Assembly: GCF_009725995.1 (NCBI RefSeq)
Contig: NZ_RCNS01000001.1
Span: 1,505,195 to 1,569,194 of the forward strand
Direction of reading: 5' to 3'
DNA: 64,000 nt
Source of the DNA: Zobellia laminariae
GTDB lineage: Bacteria; Bacteroidota; Bacteroidia; Flavobacteriales; Flavobacteriaceae
Under the pieces are notes generated by a model. The model was not told the origin of the DNA, ran no database searches, and saw nothing but the letters and a program-made list of their open reading frames with translations. The first letter of the stretch is position 1; every line of letters starts with the position of its first letter. The translations under genes and the position numbers were made by a program. Shown here piece after piece: positions 54,422-63,199 of this stretch.

Positions 54422-55243
54422 TTAACCCTTTTCTTTATCTATAATTTCATCGAGGTTATCTAAAAGTAACTTAAAGCAATCAGTTGACTTTAGTAGGTAA
54501 TTAAATTCTCCTTGGGTGAACTTCCATACATGATGGTCGTTATGTTCGTAAATTTTAGCTTTGAATTCTTCAATTTGTTTTATTATACCTTCAAAAGTAT
54601 AGGTATGCAGACTACTTATATTTCTATAAAATAAAGATTTAAGTTTTATCTTTTCAATTTCATTAAAACTATCATCCGAACAAATATCATTAACAATTTT
54701 TAAAGAAAGTTTTAACCCTGCTGTAAGTATAAGAAGTGTGTTTCTATTAGTAATCAGAGGTCTAATTTGACGAATCAGCCAATTTCTTCTTCCAGCATCC
54801 ATACCTAAAATAATAGCACCATTTTTGGTAGGTTTTATTGCTATCACTTTATTTAATTCTAAGATACCTTTAGTTCCTTTTTCAATAATATCACCATCTG
54901 AATCTATGAATTCGAAATTGGACATTTCAGAATCAAACTTTTTCAATTGATTATAAATTACATTTGTTGCTCTACTCATCTGAAATTCTTTGCGTGTCTC
55001 TTGCAATTCCTCACGTTGTAATTTCAATTCATCTTTTTGCATTATTACTGTTAGAATAACGCCTGAAAAGGCTAATCCTGAGAATATAGCATTCAATGCC
55101 CCATACGAGTCTCCTACTGATGCTCCATTTACCTTATTGCCATACAGATAATCGATTGAATAAGAATATCCTATAGCAATAGCTATTACGATTATGCTAA
55201 TTATTAAAAAAAAGTAGAGATAGTTGTTTTTATTACTTAACAT
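54422..55243 (-). CDS. Membrane protein with abortive-infection-like (PutAbiC-type) architecture
   Basis: 273 residues. Two N-terminal membrane helices (about 8-28 and 47-67, with SYGALNAIFSGLAFSGVILT), then a coiled coil (MQKDELKLQREELQETRKEF) and a cytoplasmic helical domain. This order, including the GALNxxFSGLAF helix followed by QREEL repeats, is that of putative phage abortive infection proteins. It is the only minus-strand gene of the element and stands next to attR, the usual cargo position. Phage defence is an inference from layout, not from a known active site. Confidence 0.6.
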   Translation of the reverse strand: MLSNKNNYLYFFLIISIIVIAIAIGYSYSIDYLYGNKVNGASVGDSYGALNAIFSGLAFSGVILTVIMQKDELKLQREELQETRKEFQMSRATNVIYNQLKKFDSEMSNFEFIDSDGDIIEKGTKGILELNKVIAIKPTKNGAIILGMDAGRRNWLIRQIRPLITNRNTLLILTAGLKLSLKIVNDICSDDSFNEIEKIKLKSLFYRNISSLHTYTFEGIIKQIEEFKAKIYEHNDHHVWKFTQGEFNYLLKSTDCFKLLLDNLDEIIDKEKG

Positions 55244-55327
55244 ACAAACTAAATTGATGAATTAAACATGAAAGGTAAATACAAATTTCATTTAATAAAA
55301 AAGGAGAATCTTTTGATAAAAAGCACT

Positions 55328-55347
55328 TACCGTACAATAATCATACA
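55328..55347 (+). repeat. Right subterminal repeat of the element
   Basis: TACCGTACAATAATCATACA, one base different from 45760-45779 and in the same orientation. It lies 60 bases inside attR; the left copy lies 137 bases inside attL. Confidence 0.65.
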
Positions 55348-55361
55348 AGTTATAAAATAAC

Positions 55362-55403
55362 AAAACCCTAACTAATTAAAAATAAATTAGTTAGGGTTTT
55401 TTT

Positions 55404-55404
<1 letters not shown>
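55362..55404. terminator. Terminator at the right end of the element
   Basis: AAAACCCTAACTAATT (55362-55377) and AATTAGTTAGGGTTTT (55385-55400) form a perfect 16-bp stem with T8 on the + strand. On the other strand it may end the tRNA transcript. Confidence 0.8.
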
Positions 55405-55481
<77 letters not shown>

Positions 55482-55554
55482 TTTAGGCTGGCGTAAAGAA
55501 AATACTTTTATACTAAGTATCAAAATTGTAAGCCAAGTAATTACTGCTGCCTAT

Positions 55555-56355
55555 TTAATCCTTTTTTACGCTCAGAACAAGTACGGGAACACGAGAAGAA
55601 AACTCAGATTTTTGTATGGTATTCTTTTCCCAAAGTTTTTTGAAAAAGCCTCTTTTACGTCTAAACACACATAACATATCTGGTTGTTGAGATTCAAAAC
55701 GTTCTAGTACTCCAAGATAGGTGGTAGGAGCCTCTGTCATGGTTATTTGCGAGCTTGCGTCCATCAATGCGGTGTTTATGCGTAAATCGTCATCAGAGTA
55801 ACCCGGTGTCTTTACTAAAAGTAAGTTTACAGTAGAACCAAACTTCTTTTTAATATCCAATAATGGGTTCAGAATACGGTTTCTTTTAAGAATTCCGGAT
55901 TTAAAAGCTGTCAAAATAGTTTTTGGTGGCGTCATTACATGACCCTTAGGAACTATTAAAGTTGGTATATCTGTCTGCTTAATAATTTTTCCAGAGGTAT
56001 AACCTAAATAAAACTCTTCAGTAATATCATTACTTCTTGGAGCCATGATAATAAGATCTATACCTAGTTCATTATCAATATCCTTTAAGCCATCTACAAT
56101 ACTTCCGTTATATGTTGCAATAGTGATTTTGACGTCTTTTGCGTCAATTTTATTAATAACTTCTTTTAATCGTTCTTTCCCGCTTTCTGCTACTTTTTCA
56201 GTAACATTGGCTAAACTTTTACCAGCTCCAACAGAAACATTAAAAACTTCCATTACATAAACTTGAGAACCAAATTGCTCAGCAAAATCAACAGCGTATT
56301 GCAAAGTTTGGTGTGCATCGGGAGAAATACCTATGGGTACTAATATATGTTTCAT
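55555..56355 (-). CDS. Universal stress protein, tandem UspA domains
   Basis: 266 residues with two UspA-like parts. The first starts KHILVPIGISPDAHQTLQYA and includes DLIIMAPRSNDITEEFYLGY, with the nucleotide-binding region GxTSGKIIKQTDIPTLIVPKG. The second half is more divergent (TVNLLLVKTPGYSDDDLRIN). It is cytoplasmic, a stress-induced nucleotide-binding protein; precise role unknown. It follows the tRNA gene by 75 bases (both on the minus strand). Confidence 0.88.
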   Translation of the reverse strand: MKHILVPIGISPDAHQTLQYAVDFAEQFGSQVYVMEVFNVSVGAGKSLANVTEKVAESGKERLKEVINKIDAKDVKITIATYNGSIVDGLKDIDNELGIDLIIMAPRSNDITEEFYLGYTSGKIIKQTDIPTLIVPKGHVMTPPKTILTAFKSGILKRNRILNPLLDIKKKFGSTVNLLLVKTPGYSDDDLRINTALMDASSQITMTEAPTTYLGVLERFESQQPDMLCVFRRKRGFFKKLWEKNTIQKSEFSSRVPVLVLSVKKD

Positions 56356-56405
56356 ATGTTATTGGATTTATCGTTTAAATTTACAATTAAAATAGTATTC
56401 TAAAA

Positions 56406-56906
56406 ATGGTAAGATCAGCAAAGTTATCGGAAATACCTCAAATTCTCAATATTACTAGAGCTTGTGCCGCTGCAATGATCAAAAATGGTATTTACCAATG
56501 GAACGAAGATTACCCTAATACAGAAGCTTTTCAGTTAGATATTGAAAGAGGAGAACTGTATGTCTTTGAAGAAGATGGACAAGTAATTGGCACTATTGTT
56601 TTATCTACTCTAATGGATGAAGAATATGTGTCTGTAGAATGGTTGACACCATCAGATAAGAATATATACATACATAGGGTTTCTGTGCATCCGGATTTAC
56701 AGGGTAAGGGCTACGCCCAAAAGTTGATGGACTTTGCGGAAGATTATGCGCGCAAAAATGCATTTGCTTCGATACGGCTAGATACTTTTAGCCAAAATAA
56801 ACGAAACCAGAAATTTTATGAGACAAGAGGTTTTGAACGTCTAGGTGATATTTTCTTCCCCAAACAGAGCGAGCATCCCTTTCATTGTTATGAATTAGTG
56901 TTGTAA
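56406..56906 (+). CDS. GNAT-family N-acetyltransferase
   Basis: 166 residues. The acetyl-CoA-binding motif A is IYIHRVSVHPDLQGKGYAQK (Q-x-x-G-x-G), followed by LMDFAEDYARKN and the C-terminal NKRNQKFYETRGFERLGD. The N-terminal strand pair ending in GELYVFEEDGQVIGTIVLS is typical of the fold. The acceptor cannot be read from sequence. Ten bases before the MATE gene, so probably in the same operon. Confidence 0.88.
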   Translation: MVRSAKLSEIPQILNITRACAAAMIKNGIYQWNEDYPNTEAFQLDIERGELYVFEEDGQVIGTIVLSTLMDEEYVSVEWLTPSDKNIYIHRVSVHPDLQGKGYAQKLMDFAEDYARKNAFASIRLDTFSQNKRNQKFYETRGFERLGDIFFPKQSEHPFHCYELVL

Positions 56907-56916
56907 TTTTGGCCCC

Positions 56917-58251
56917 TTGAAGGCCGAAATCAATTTTAAGTCCATTAATAAATTAGCGATACCAGCAACGATTGCAGGTATTGCAGAACCGCTGTTGTCC
57001 ATTACGGATACCGCTATTGTGGGTAATATTCCTGTAGATGGACTAGAATCGTTAGCTGCAGCGGGTATTGTTGGTTCTTTTCTTTCCATGCTAATATGGA
57101 TTTTAGGTCAGACGCGTAGCGCTATATCGGCCATTATTTCTCAATATTTAGGTGCTGGCCGTATAGAAGAGGTAAAAACGTTGCCGGCGCAAGCCATCTT
57201 TCTGAATATAGGTTTGAGTATTATCGTTCTGTTGTCTACTATTTTTATCGTCAAAGATATTTTTGAACTGCTTAATGCCACGGGCAAGATTCTAGAGTAT
57301 TGCGTTTCGTACTATTCCATAAGGGTTTGGGGCTTTCCGCTCACACTTTTTGTATTTGCCGTTATGGGTATTTTTCGCGGGTTACAGAATACCTACTATC
57401 CCATGCTGATTGCTATTGTTGGGGCCGTTCTGAATGTGGGGCTGGATTTTGCCTTTGTTTACGGAATAGAAGGGTTTATTGAACCCATGTATTTGGAAGG
57501 TGCAGCTTGGGCAAGTCTTTTGGCACAGGGAATCATGGCTGTGATGGCCTTTGTACTTCTGGTTACCAAGACAGATATTAGTCTTAAATTAAAATTACCA
57601 GTTCATGACGAGTTGGGTAGGTTGGTGGTCATGAGCCTTAATCTGTTCGTACGGGCTTTGGCATTAAATACAGCATTGATATTGGCGGTTCGTGAAGCAA
57701 CGCAACTGGGCCCTAAATTTATTGGCGCACATACCATTGCAATAAATATTTGGTTGTTTTCCGCCTTTTTTATTGATGGGTATTCCGCTGCCGGAAATAT
57801 TATGGGCGGTAGGCTTTTGGGGGAGAAAAATTACAAGGGTTTGTGGCAATTGGCAAAAAAGATAATGCTGTATGGCTTGCTAGTAAGTGTAATATTAATG
57901 ATTGCTGGCTTTCTATTTTATAAGCCTATAGGACTTATTTTCTCAAAGGAAACAGTAGTGCTTAATGCTTTTTATGCCATATTTTTTATTGTTATTCTAG
58001 GTTTGCCCATGAATACAGTTGCCTTTATTTTTGACGGAATTTTTAAAGGGATGGGAGAAATGAAATATCTCCGAAACACGCTGTTGGTGGCTACCTTTTT
58101 AGGCTTTGTTCCTGTTCTTTTTATAGGAAAGTACATGAATTTGGGTTTATACGGAATTTGGATTGCCTTTACCGTATGGATGGTTATCCGTGGGGGTGCT
58201 CTGGTCGTTAAGTTTATCAGAAAGTTTCGGCCTCTATTGCAAAACAATTAA
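56917..58251 (+). CDS. MATE-family multidrug efflux transporter
   Basis: 444 residues, about 12 membrane helices. The MATE motif ITDTAIVGNIPVDGLESLAA is at residues 27-46 and the second-half counterpart is around GGRLLGEKNYKGLWQLAKKI. Na+- or H+-driven export of cationic drugs or metabolites is the family role; the compound is unknown. The start is TTG (56917), chosen because no ATG is near and the frame gives a normal N terminus (KAEINFKSINKLAIPATIAG). An own promoter for the next gene lies after it. Confidence 0.9.
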   Translation: MKAEINFKSINKLAIPATIAGIAEPLLSITDTAIVGNIPVDGLESLAAAGIVGSFLSMLIWILGQTRSAISAIISQYLGAGRIEEVKTLPAQAIFLNIGLSIIVLLSTIFIVKDIFELLNATGKILEYCVSYYSIRVWGFPLTLFVFAVMGIFRGLQNTYYPMLIAIVGAVLNVGLDFAFVYGIEGFIEPMYLEGAAWASLLAQGIMAVMAFVLLVTKTDISLKLKLPVHDELGRLVVMSLNLFVRALALNTALILAVREATQLGPKFIGAHTIAINIWLFSAFFIDGYSAAGNIMGGRLLGEKNYKGLWQLAKKIMLYGLLVSVILMIAGFLFYKPIGLIFSKETVVLNAFYAIFFIVILGLPMNTVAFIFDGIFKGMGEMKYLRNTLLVATFLGFVPVLFIGKYMNLGLYGIWIAFTVWMVIRGGALVVKFIRKFRPLLQNN

Positions 58252-58268
58252 TTTTGATGATACATTTG
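58237..58268 (+). promoter_or_regulatory. Promoter of the enoyl-CoA hydratase-like gene
   Basis: TTG (58237-58239) and TACATTTG (58261-58268), 21 bases apart; the start codon follows 21 bases later. Confidence 0.6.
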
Positions 58269-58289
58269 TTCAACATTTAAATCGCAATT

Positions 58290-59057
58290 ATGGGAACCAC
58301 CCGAGAAAACGGAAGTCTTTACATCAAAATTGATAATAAGGTAGCCACTATAGAGTTTGGTCATCCGGCCAGCAATTCTTTTACTGCTGAGCTATTGGGC
58401 CGCTTGACTGCTGAGCTTGACAAACTCTCTAATAATGATGATATATCTGTTATTATATTGAAATCTGAAGGAGACCGCGCTTTCTGTGCAGGTGCATCTT
58501 TTGATGAACTTATGGCGGTTTCTAATTTAGAAGAGGGCAAAGTGTTTTTTAGTGGTTTTGCCAATGTAATCAATGCTATGCGCAAATGTAAAAAGGTCAT
58601 TGTTGGTCGTGTTCAAGGCAAAACAGTGGGTGGTGGTGTAGGTCTTGCAGCTGCATGCGACTATGTGTATGCCTCAGAGGCGGCATCAATACGGTTGTCC
58701 GAGCTTACTATTGGTATTGCTCCGTTGGTCATTGCTCCTGCTGTGGAACGAAAAATAGGAACTGCTGCAATTTCTGAGCTTTCGTTGGCACCTACCGAAT
58801 GGAAGAGTGCTTATTGGGCACAAGAAAAGGGACTCTTTTCTAAAGTTTTTGATGATATAAAGGAATTGGATAAAGAGCTAGATTTTCAGGTACAGAAACT
58901 AGCCGATTACAATCCTGAAGCCCTTGAAGAATGGAAGAAAGCACTTTGGCAGGGTACAGATAATTGGAACAGTCTTTTGGTAGAGCGTGCTGCCATTACT
59001 GGTAGGTTAGTACTTTCTGATTTTACCCGTAATGCATTATCTAAATTCAAAAAATAA
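58290..59057 (+). CDS. Enoyl-CoA hydratase/isomerase family protein
   Basis: 255 residues, crotonase fold. VIILKSEGDRAFCAGASFDE is the first oxyanion-hole segment, and VGRVQGKTVGGGVGLAAACD the second with the Gly-rich loop. SIRLSELTIGIAPLVIAPAV follows. The Glu residues that activate water in true hydratases are only partly clear, so isomerase or another crotonase activity is possible. Fatty acid or amino acid breakdown is the usual context. A 37-residue gene follows. Confidence 0.85.
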   Translation: MGTTRENGSLYIKIDNKVATIEFGHPASNSFTAELLGRLTAELDKLSNNDDISVIILKSEGDRAFCAGASFDELMAVSNLEEGKVFFSGFANVINAMRKCKKVIVGRVQGKTVGGGVGLAAACDYVYASEAASIRLSELTIGIAPLVIAPAVERKIGTAAISELSLAPTEWKSAYWAQEKGLFSKVFDDIKELDKELDFQVQKLADYNPEALEEWKKALWQGTDNWNSLLVERAAITGRLVLSDFTRNALSKFKK

Positions 59058-59103
59058 CAATAACCGACTGTCGTTAACGTTTTACTTTTTTTAAATCTCT
59101 GTT

Positions 59104-59217
59104 ATGAATGTTTTAGATTTCCTGAATGGCGACCTTATTTTTCCCCTTCTCGCCCTTTTTGTAGTAGTTATATACTTTGTAAATCGCGTTCGCGCTAAAA
59201 GAAGGTATAGAAGGTAG
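59104..59217 (+). CDS. Small membrane protein, 37 residues
   Basis: ATG at 59104 opens MNVLDFLNGDLIFPLLALFV, one hydrophobic helix (about 10-28), and ends NRVRAKRRYRR, a strongly basic cytoplasmic tail. Forty-six bases after the enoyl-CoA hydratase-like gene. Function unknown; the composition and clean start support a real gene. Confidence 0.5.
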   Translation: MNVLDFLNGDLIFPLLALFVVVIYFVNRVRAKRRYRR

Positions 59218-59237
59218 TTTCTCTTTATTTATTTGGA

Positions 59238-59879
59238 TTAGCGGGTTTTTAACCAACCGGTAATGCTCAGCCGTTCGCGTTTTGCAGGCTTCACCTCGTG
59301 CTCTATATCTCGACTTTCAAAAATTACCGCTCTGCCTGGTAGTGGATAAATAGTTTTCGGTATTTCTCCGTTTTCTCCTTTCAGATAAAGTACTAATTCA
59401 CCACCGTGTTCAGGTTGCCAGTCATCTTCGTTTAAATAGCAGACAATAGAAAGTTTTCGTCGGTCATCATTTTGGAAAGTGTCCAGATGTCTTGCATAAA
59501 ATTTGCCTTCAGGGTAAACGGCGTAATGAAATTCTTTTCTCATAATGCCAAGAAAACAGGTTCTATTAAGATAAGAGGCTAAATCGTTAATACGGTCAAA
59601 GAAAAATTTATGGCTGGTATTTATTATATTTTCATCCATCCAAAGAATAAAATCACCTCTTATTCCGGTTTGTACCACTTCGTTTAGTCGGTTTCCAATG
59701 GCCGCTTTTTTAAAAAGGTCATCTTCATATTTCTCTAAAAGGTCTGTGCGCAGGGCGCTCACAGAGACAGGGGAGAGTAAATCATCTACTATACTATAGC
59801 CGTTTTCTAGGATATCAGAAATTATCTTTTCGTAATGCGGTTTCACCGCAAAGTCTAATTGATTATACAGTTCTTCCAC
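59238..59879 (-). CDS. 2-oxoglutarate/Fe(II)-dependent oxygenase
   Basis: 213 residues. The cupin fold's iron-binding triad is visible: His and Asp in ARHLDTFQNDD and the second His in DIEHEVKPAKRERLSITGW, where the following Arg binds 2-oxoglutarate. LSIVCYLNEDDWQPEHGGEL is the conserved strand between. It hydroxylates an unknown substrate, perhaps a protein prolyl or lysyl residue, as in the P4Hc group. Start is GTG. Convergent with the enoyl-CoA hydratase side. Confidence 0.9.
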   Translation of the reverse strand: MEELYNQLDFAVKPHYEKIISDILENGYSIVDDLLSPVSVSALRTDLLEKYEDDLFKKAAIGNRLNEVVQTGIRGDFILWMDENIINTSHKFFFDRINDLASYLNRTCFLGIMRKEFHYAVYPEGKFYARHLDTFQNDDRRKLSIVCYLNEDDWQPEHGGELVLYLKGENGEIPKTIYPLPGRAVIFESRDIEHEVKPAKRERLSITGWLKTR

Positions 59880-59941
59880 TTAGGATAAAATTTAAAAGCC
59901 GGCAAATGTAATCTTAAAACGAATTGGTTTTACAAATTGAA

Positions 59942-59949
59942 TACCTTTG
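59942..59949 (+). promoter_or_regulatory. -7 element of the QueD-like gene promoter
   Basis: TACCTTTG, 17 bases before the ATG at 59967, which decides against the upstream TTG (59937) as start because it would lie in the promoter. Confidence 0.6.
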
Positions 59950-59966
59950 CAGCACAATCTTATTTC

Positions 59967-60419
59967 ATGAGTAATATTAGAATCACCAAACAGTTCAATT
60001 TTGAGACCGGACATGCGCTTTACGGCTATGACGGAAAGTGTAGAAATGTACATGGCCACAGCTATAAATTATCGGTAACGGTAATTGGTAGGCCAATCAC
60101 GGATACGACCCATGTAAAGCAGGGTATGGTTATAGATTTTGGTGATTTGAAGAAAATCGTTAAAGAAGAAATTGTGGACCAGTTTGACCATGCTACTGTT
60201 TTTAATAAAAACACGCCCCATGTAGAGTTGGCAAAAGAATTAACTGACAGAGGGCACAGCGTTATTTTAGCAGATTACCAGCCCACAAGTGAGAATATGG
60301 TCATCGATTTCTCAAAAAAAATAGGTGCTAGACTTCCAGAAAATATTAGTCTACATTCTTTAAGACTTCAAGAGACCGATACTTCGTTTGCGGAATGGTA
60401 TGCATCCGATAATCAATAA
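59967..60419 (+). CDS. queD: 6-carboxytetrahydropterin synthase / 6-pyruvoyltetrahydropterin synthase family (QueD-like)
   Basis: 150 residues. Catalyses a step from dihydroneopterin triphosphate in the queuosine/7-deazaguanine pathway. NFETGHALYGYDGKCRNVHG holds zinc ligand His and the catalytic Cys, and NVHGHSYKLSVTV the next two His; the later DFGDLKKIVKEEIVDQFDHA and PTSENMVIDFS complete the fold with the Glu/His pair. Alternatively PTPS for tetrahydrobiopterin. The next gene (LpxH) starts 39 bases later from its own promoter. Confidence 0.9.
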   Translation: MSNIRITKQFNFETGHALYGYDGKCRNVHGHSYKLSVTVIGRPITDTTHVKQGMVIDFGDLKKIVKEEIVDQFDHATVFNKNTPHVELAKELTDRGHSVILADYQPTSENMVIDFSKKIGARLPENISLHSLRLQETDTSFAEWYASDNQ

Positions 60420-60443
60420 CACCTTCCTAAAAAGGGTATTCGT

Positions 60444-60451
60444 TATATTTG
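60444..60451 (+). promoter_or_regulatory. -7 element of lpxH promoter
   Basis: TATATTTG, 7 bases before the start codon at 60459, so the mRNA would have almost no leader. Confidence 0.5.
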
Positions 60452-60458
60452 ACATCAG

Positions 60459-61232
60459 ATGAAAACCATTACCGTTCCTCAAGGCAAAAAAGTCTATTTT
60501 TCCAGTGATAATCACTTAGGTGCGCCAACTATGGCGGAAAGCCGCCCTCGTGAAAAGAAATTTGTTGCTTGGTTAGATGAAATCAAAGAAGATGCCGCTG
60601 CTATTTTTTTAATGGGTGATCTTTTTGATTTTTGGGCGGAATATAAAACTGTAGTACCCAAAGGTTTTACCCGTACAATGGGAAAACTTGCTGAAATATC
60701 CGATTCTGGAATTCCTATTTATTTCTTTGTAGGGAATCATGATTTGTGGATGGATGGTTATTTTGAAGAAGAACTTAATATTCCTGTTTTTCATAAACCA
60801 CAGCAGTATACTATAAACGGAGTTTCTTTTTTTGTTGGTCATGGAGACGGGCTAGGGCCTAATGATATTGGTTTTAAACGCATGAAGAAAGTGTTTACAA
60901 ATCCTTTGGCTAAATGGTTGTTTAGGTGGCTTCATCCGGATATAGGTGTACGATTGGCAAAACACTTATCCGTTAAAAATAAATTGATTTCAGGAGATGA
61001 CGATGCCAAATTTTTAGGAGAAGACAATGAATGGTTGGTACAGTATGCCAAGCGTAAGCTAGAAACAGAGCATTATGACCATTTTATCTTTGGTCACCGT
61101 CACTTGCCTATGGAAATAGAGGTGGGTGAGAATTCAAAATACACCAATTTAGGCGATTGGATTCATTATTACACCTATGCTGTTTTTGATGGGGAAAAGC
61201 TAAGCCTTGAAAAATACGAGCCTACTCATTAG
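60459..61232 (+). CDS. lpxH: UDP-2,3-diacylglucosamine diphosphatase
   Basis: 257 residues. Cleaves UDP-2,3-diacylglucosamine to lipid X in lipid A synthesis, at the inner membrane face. All metallophosphoesterase motifs: YFSSDNHLGAPTM, IFLMGDLFDFWAEYK, FFVGNHDLWMDGYF, FVGHGDGLGPND and FIFGHRHLPME. The promoter suggests near-leaderless translation. It overlaps the convergent MFS gene by 11 bases at their 3' ends. Confidence 0.93.
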   Translation: MKTITVPQGKKVYFSSDNHLGAPTMAESRPREKKFVAWLDEIKEDAAAIFLMGDLFDFWAEYKTVVPKGFTRTMGKLAEISDSGIPIYFFVGNHDLWMDGYFEEELNIPVFHKPQQYTINGVSFFVGHGDGLGPNDIGFKRMKKVFTNPLAKWLFRWLHPDIGVRLAKHLSVKNKLISGDDDAKFLGEDNEWLVQYAKRKLETEHYDHFIFGHRHLPMEIEVGENSKYTNLGDWIHYYTYAVFDGEKLSLEKYEPTH

Positions 61233-62481
61233 CTTCATGCTCATCAATATCTTTCTGTAAGTCCAATTTTCTAAATGAAGGCGAAACAATAGCTGTGGCG
61301 CCTACCGTAATTAAGGTCATAGCACCACCAAAGACTACTGCAGTTACCGTACCCATCAGTTTTGCTGTTACCCCGCTTTCAAAAGCTCCTAGTTCATTAG
61401 AAGACCCTACAAACATAGAATTAACGGAAGCTACACGTCCTCGCATGTTATCCGGAGTTTTGAGTTGTAATATCGTCTGACGAATAATCATAGAAACGCC
61501 ATCTACGGCACCACTCAAGAATAAAGCGATTACAGAAAGCCAGAAGTAGGTAGAAAGGCCAAAAACAATCATACAGAGGCCAAAACCAAATACCGCGAAC
61601 AGTAATTTCTTACCGGCATTTTTATGTAGCGGAAAACGCGTAGACCCCAACATGGTAAGTGCTGCGCCAACCGCGGGTGCGGCTCTCAAAACACCAAAGC
61701 CTTCTGAACCTACATGCAGAATATCTTGCGCAAAGATTGGTAAAAGCGCTACCGCTCCACCAAAAAGTACTGCAATCATATCTAACGTTAAGGCTCCAAA
61801 AACAGCTTTTGTACTGAATACAAACCGAAGTCCTTCTCGTAAACTTTCAAAGACCGGTTCACCGATCTTAGGGTTAAGAATGGGTTTTGTTGAAATTTGA
61901 AATAAAGATATCAATGCCATTATTGAGAAACCAAAAATGAGGCACATAGACCAATGAACACCAATCCAGCTAATAGAAAACCCAGCTAAAGCAGGTCCTA
62001 AAACGGAAGCCAATTGCCAAGTAGTACTGCTCCATGTGGCAGCATTGGGATATATTTTTTTAGGAACGATTAAGGCTATTAAAGAGAATATGGTTGGCCC
62101 AAGAAACGAACGAACAATACCACCTAGGAAAACCAAAAAGTAAATACCGTATAAAATGGTTTTGGTTTCTAGCTTATCTTCCATAGAAGGCCAACTGAGC
62201 ATAAAGAGCCCAAAACTGATTACAGAGAAACCCAAAATGCATTTTATTAGAAGATTACGTTTCTCTTTTTGATCTACAATATGCCCTGCAAAAAGAGCCA
62301 TGGATACGGCCGGAATCACTTCCATAAGCCCAATTATTCCCAAAGAAAGAGGGTCTTTTGTCATGGAATATACCTGCCATTCTATAACAATGAACTGCAT
62401 AGACCATGCAAATACCATGGCAAACCTTACCAACAAAAAGATGTTGAATTCTTTATAACGTAAGGCTGCATAAGGATCCAT
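61222..62481 (-). CDS. Major facilitator superfamily transporter
   Basis: 419 residues, about 12 membrane helices with the typical 6+6 split (charged loop near residue 195-215, PILNPKIGEPVFESLREGLR). EVIPAVSMALFAGHIVDQKEKRN is the MFS motif A-like loop. Similar to enterobactin exporter / MFS_3 proteins; substrate unknown. Its stop overlaps lpxH. A palindrome 107 bases upstream may control it. Confidence 0.85.
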   Translation of the reverse strand: MDPYAALRYKEFNIFLLVRFAMVFAWSMQFIVIEWQVYSMTKDPLSLGIIGLMEVIPAVSMALFAGHIVDQKEKRNLLIKCILGFSVISFGLFMLSWPSMEDKLETKTILYGIYFLVFLGGIVRSFLGPTIFSLIALIVPKKIYPNAATWSSTTWQLASVLGPALAGFSISWIGVHWSMCLIFGFSIMALISLFQISTKPILNPKIGEPVFESLREGLRFVFSTKAVFGALTLDMIAVLFGGAVALLPIFAQDILHVGSEGFGVLRAAPAVGAALTMLGSTRFPLHKNAGKKLLFAVFGFGLCMIVFGLSTYFWLSVIALFLSGAVDGVSMIIRQTILQLKTPDNMRGRVASVNSMFVGSSNELGAFESGVTAKLMGTVTAVVFGGAMTLITVGATAIVSPSFRKLDLQKDIDEHEANE

Positions 62482-62812
62482 AGAAATACTTTTTCGCTAA
62501 AAATAAGCCGTAAAGGTATTATTATAATCCGATGAAGGGTATGCTTAAAATACAAAAAGCCGTTTAGGTTACTATTTCATAAAACCGACTGAGTAGTCAG
62601 TTTTTTAAAGTCTTGAATTTACTGTGAAAGGGTGCTTTATCGACAAACGGTTATTTTTTTAATATGAAACGTGAAGATGATATGCTTCTTGAGCACTGTA
62701 GAAATCAAAACCAACCAAGTAGTTTGTAATTTTATTTAGAGCAAACGATTAAAAACCCTGAGAAGCCTAATTTATAGAGGGATTATCGATGGACTACGTA
62801 GTAAGAAATCCG
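62482..62812. other. Intergenic region between MFS and VOC genes, with one palindrome
   Basis: 331 bases without a gene. The only clear structure is ACTGA-GTAG-TCAGT (62588-62601) followed by T5. This form is close to typical TetR-family operators (ACTGACTAGTCAGT) but may also be a weak terminator. Nothing else is seen. Confidence 0.5.
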
Positions 62813-63199
62813 TTAAATGGTAATTTCAATTCGGTTGCCTTCTGGGTCTTGGATAACACTTTCATAATAACCATCTCCTGTGGTTCTTGGTTCACTAGGA
62901 ATCTGAAATCCGTCAGTTCTAAGTTGCTCGGTAATGGCATCTACTTTTTCTTTTGAACCTACAGAGAGCGCAAAATGAATAAAACCTAAATGTTCTTCCG
63001 TAGAATCTGATGCCTTTGTGATTTCCGGTTTGTGCATGAGCTCTAATCTTGAGCCTTCATCAAAACTTAGAAAGTGAGAAGTGAAGTTTTTGTTTGGATT
63101 GTGATAGCGTTCTCCACAAACAGCACCAAAGTAATGTTCGTAAAAGTGACGCGTGGCTTCAAGGTCAGATACCCATATGGCTAGGTGTTCTATTTTCAT
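62813..63199 (-). CDS. VOC-family (glyoxalase/bleomycin resistance-type) protein
   Basis: 128 residues. MKIEHLAIWVSDLEATRHFY starts a vicinal-oxygen-chelate fold, with the first metal ligand His5; LGFIHFALSVGSKEKVDAI gives the second His, and VIQDPEGNRIEI the last Glu. The substrate is unknown; the fold includes lactoylglutathione lyases and dioxygenases. Start chosen at 63199 (ATG), overlapping the recJ stop as ATGA; the longer frame starts within recJ. Confidence 0.88.
   Translation of the reverse strand: MKIEHLAIWVSDLEATRHFYEHYFGAVCGERYHNPNKNFTSHFLSFDEGSRLELMHKPEITKASDSTEEHLGFIHFALSVGSKEKVDAITEQLRTDGFQIPSEPRTTGDGYYESVIQDPEGNRIEITI

Noticed and set aside
59937..59966. Upstream TTG start for the QueD-like gene
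   Set aside because: The bases form the TACCTTTG promoter element and the family starts near the ATG at 59967.
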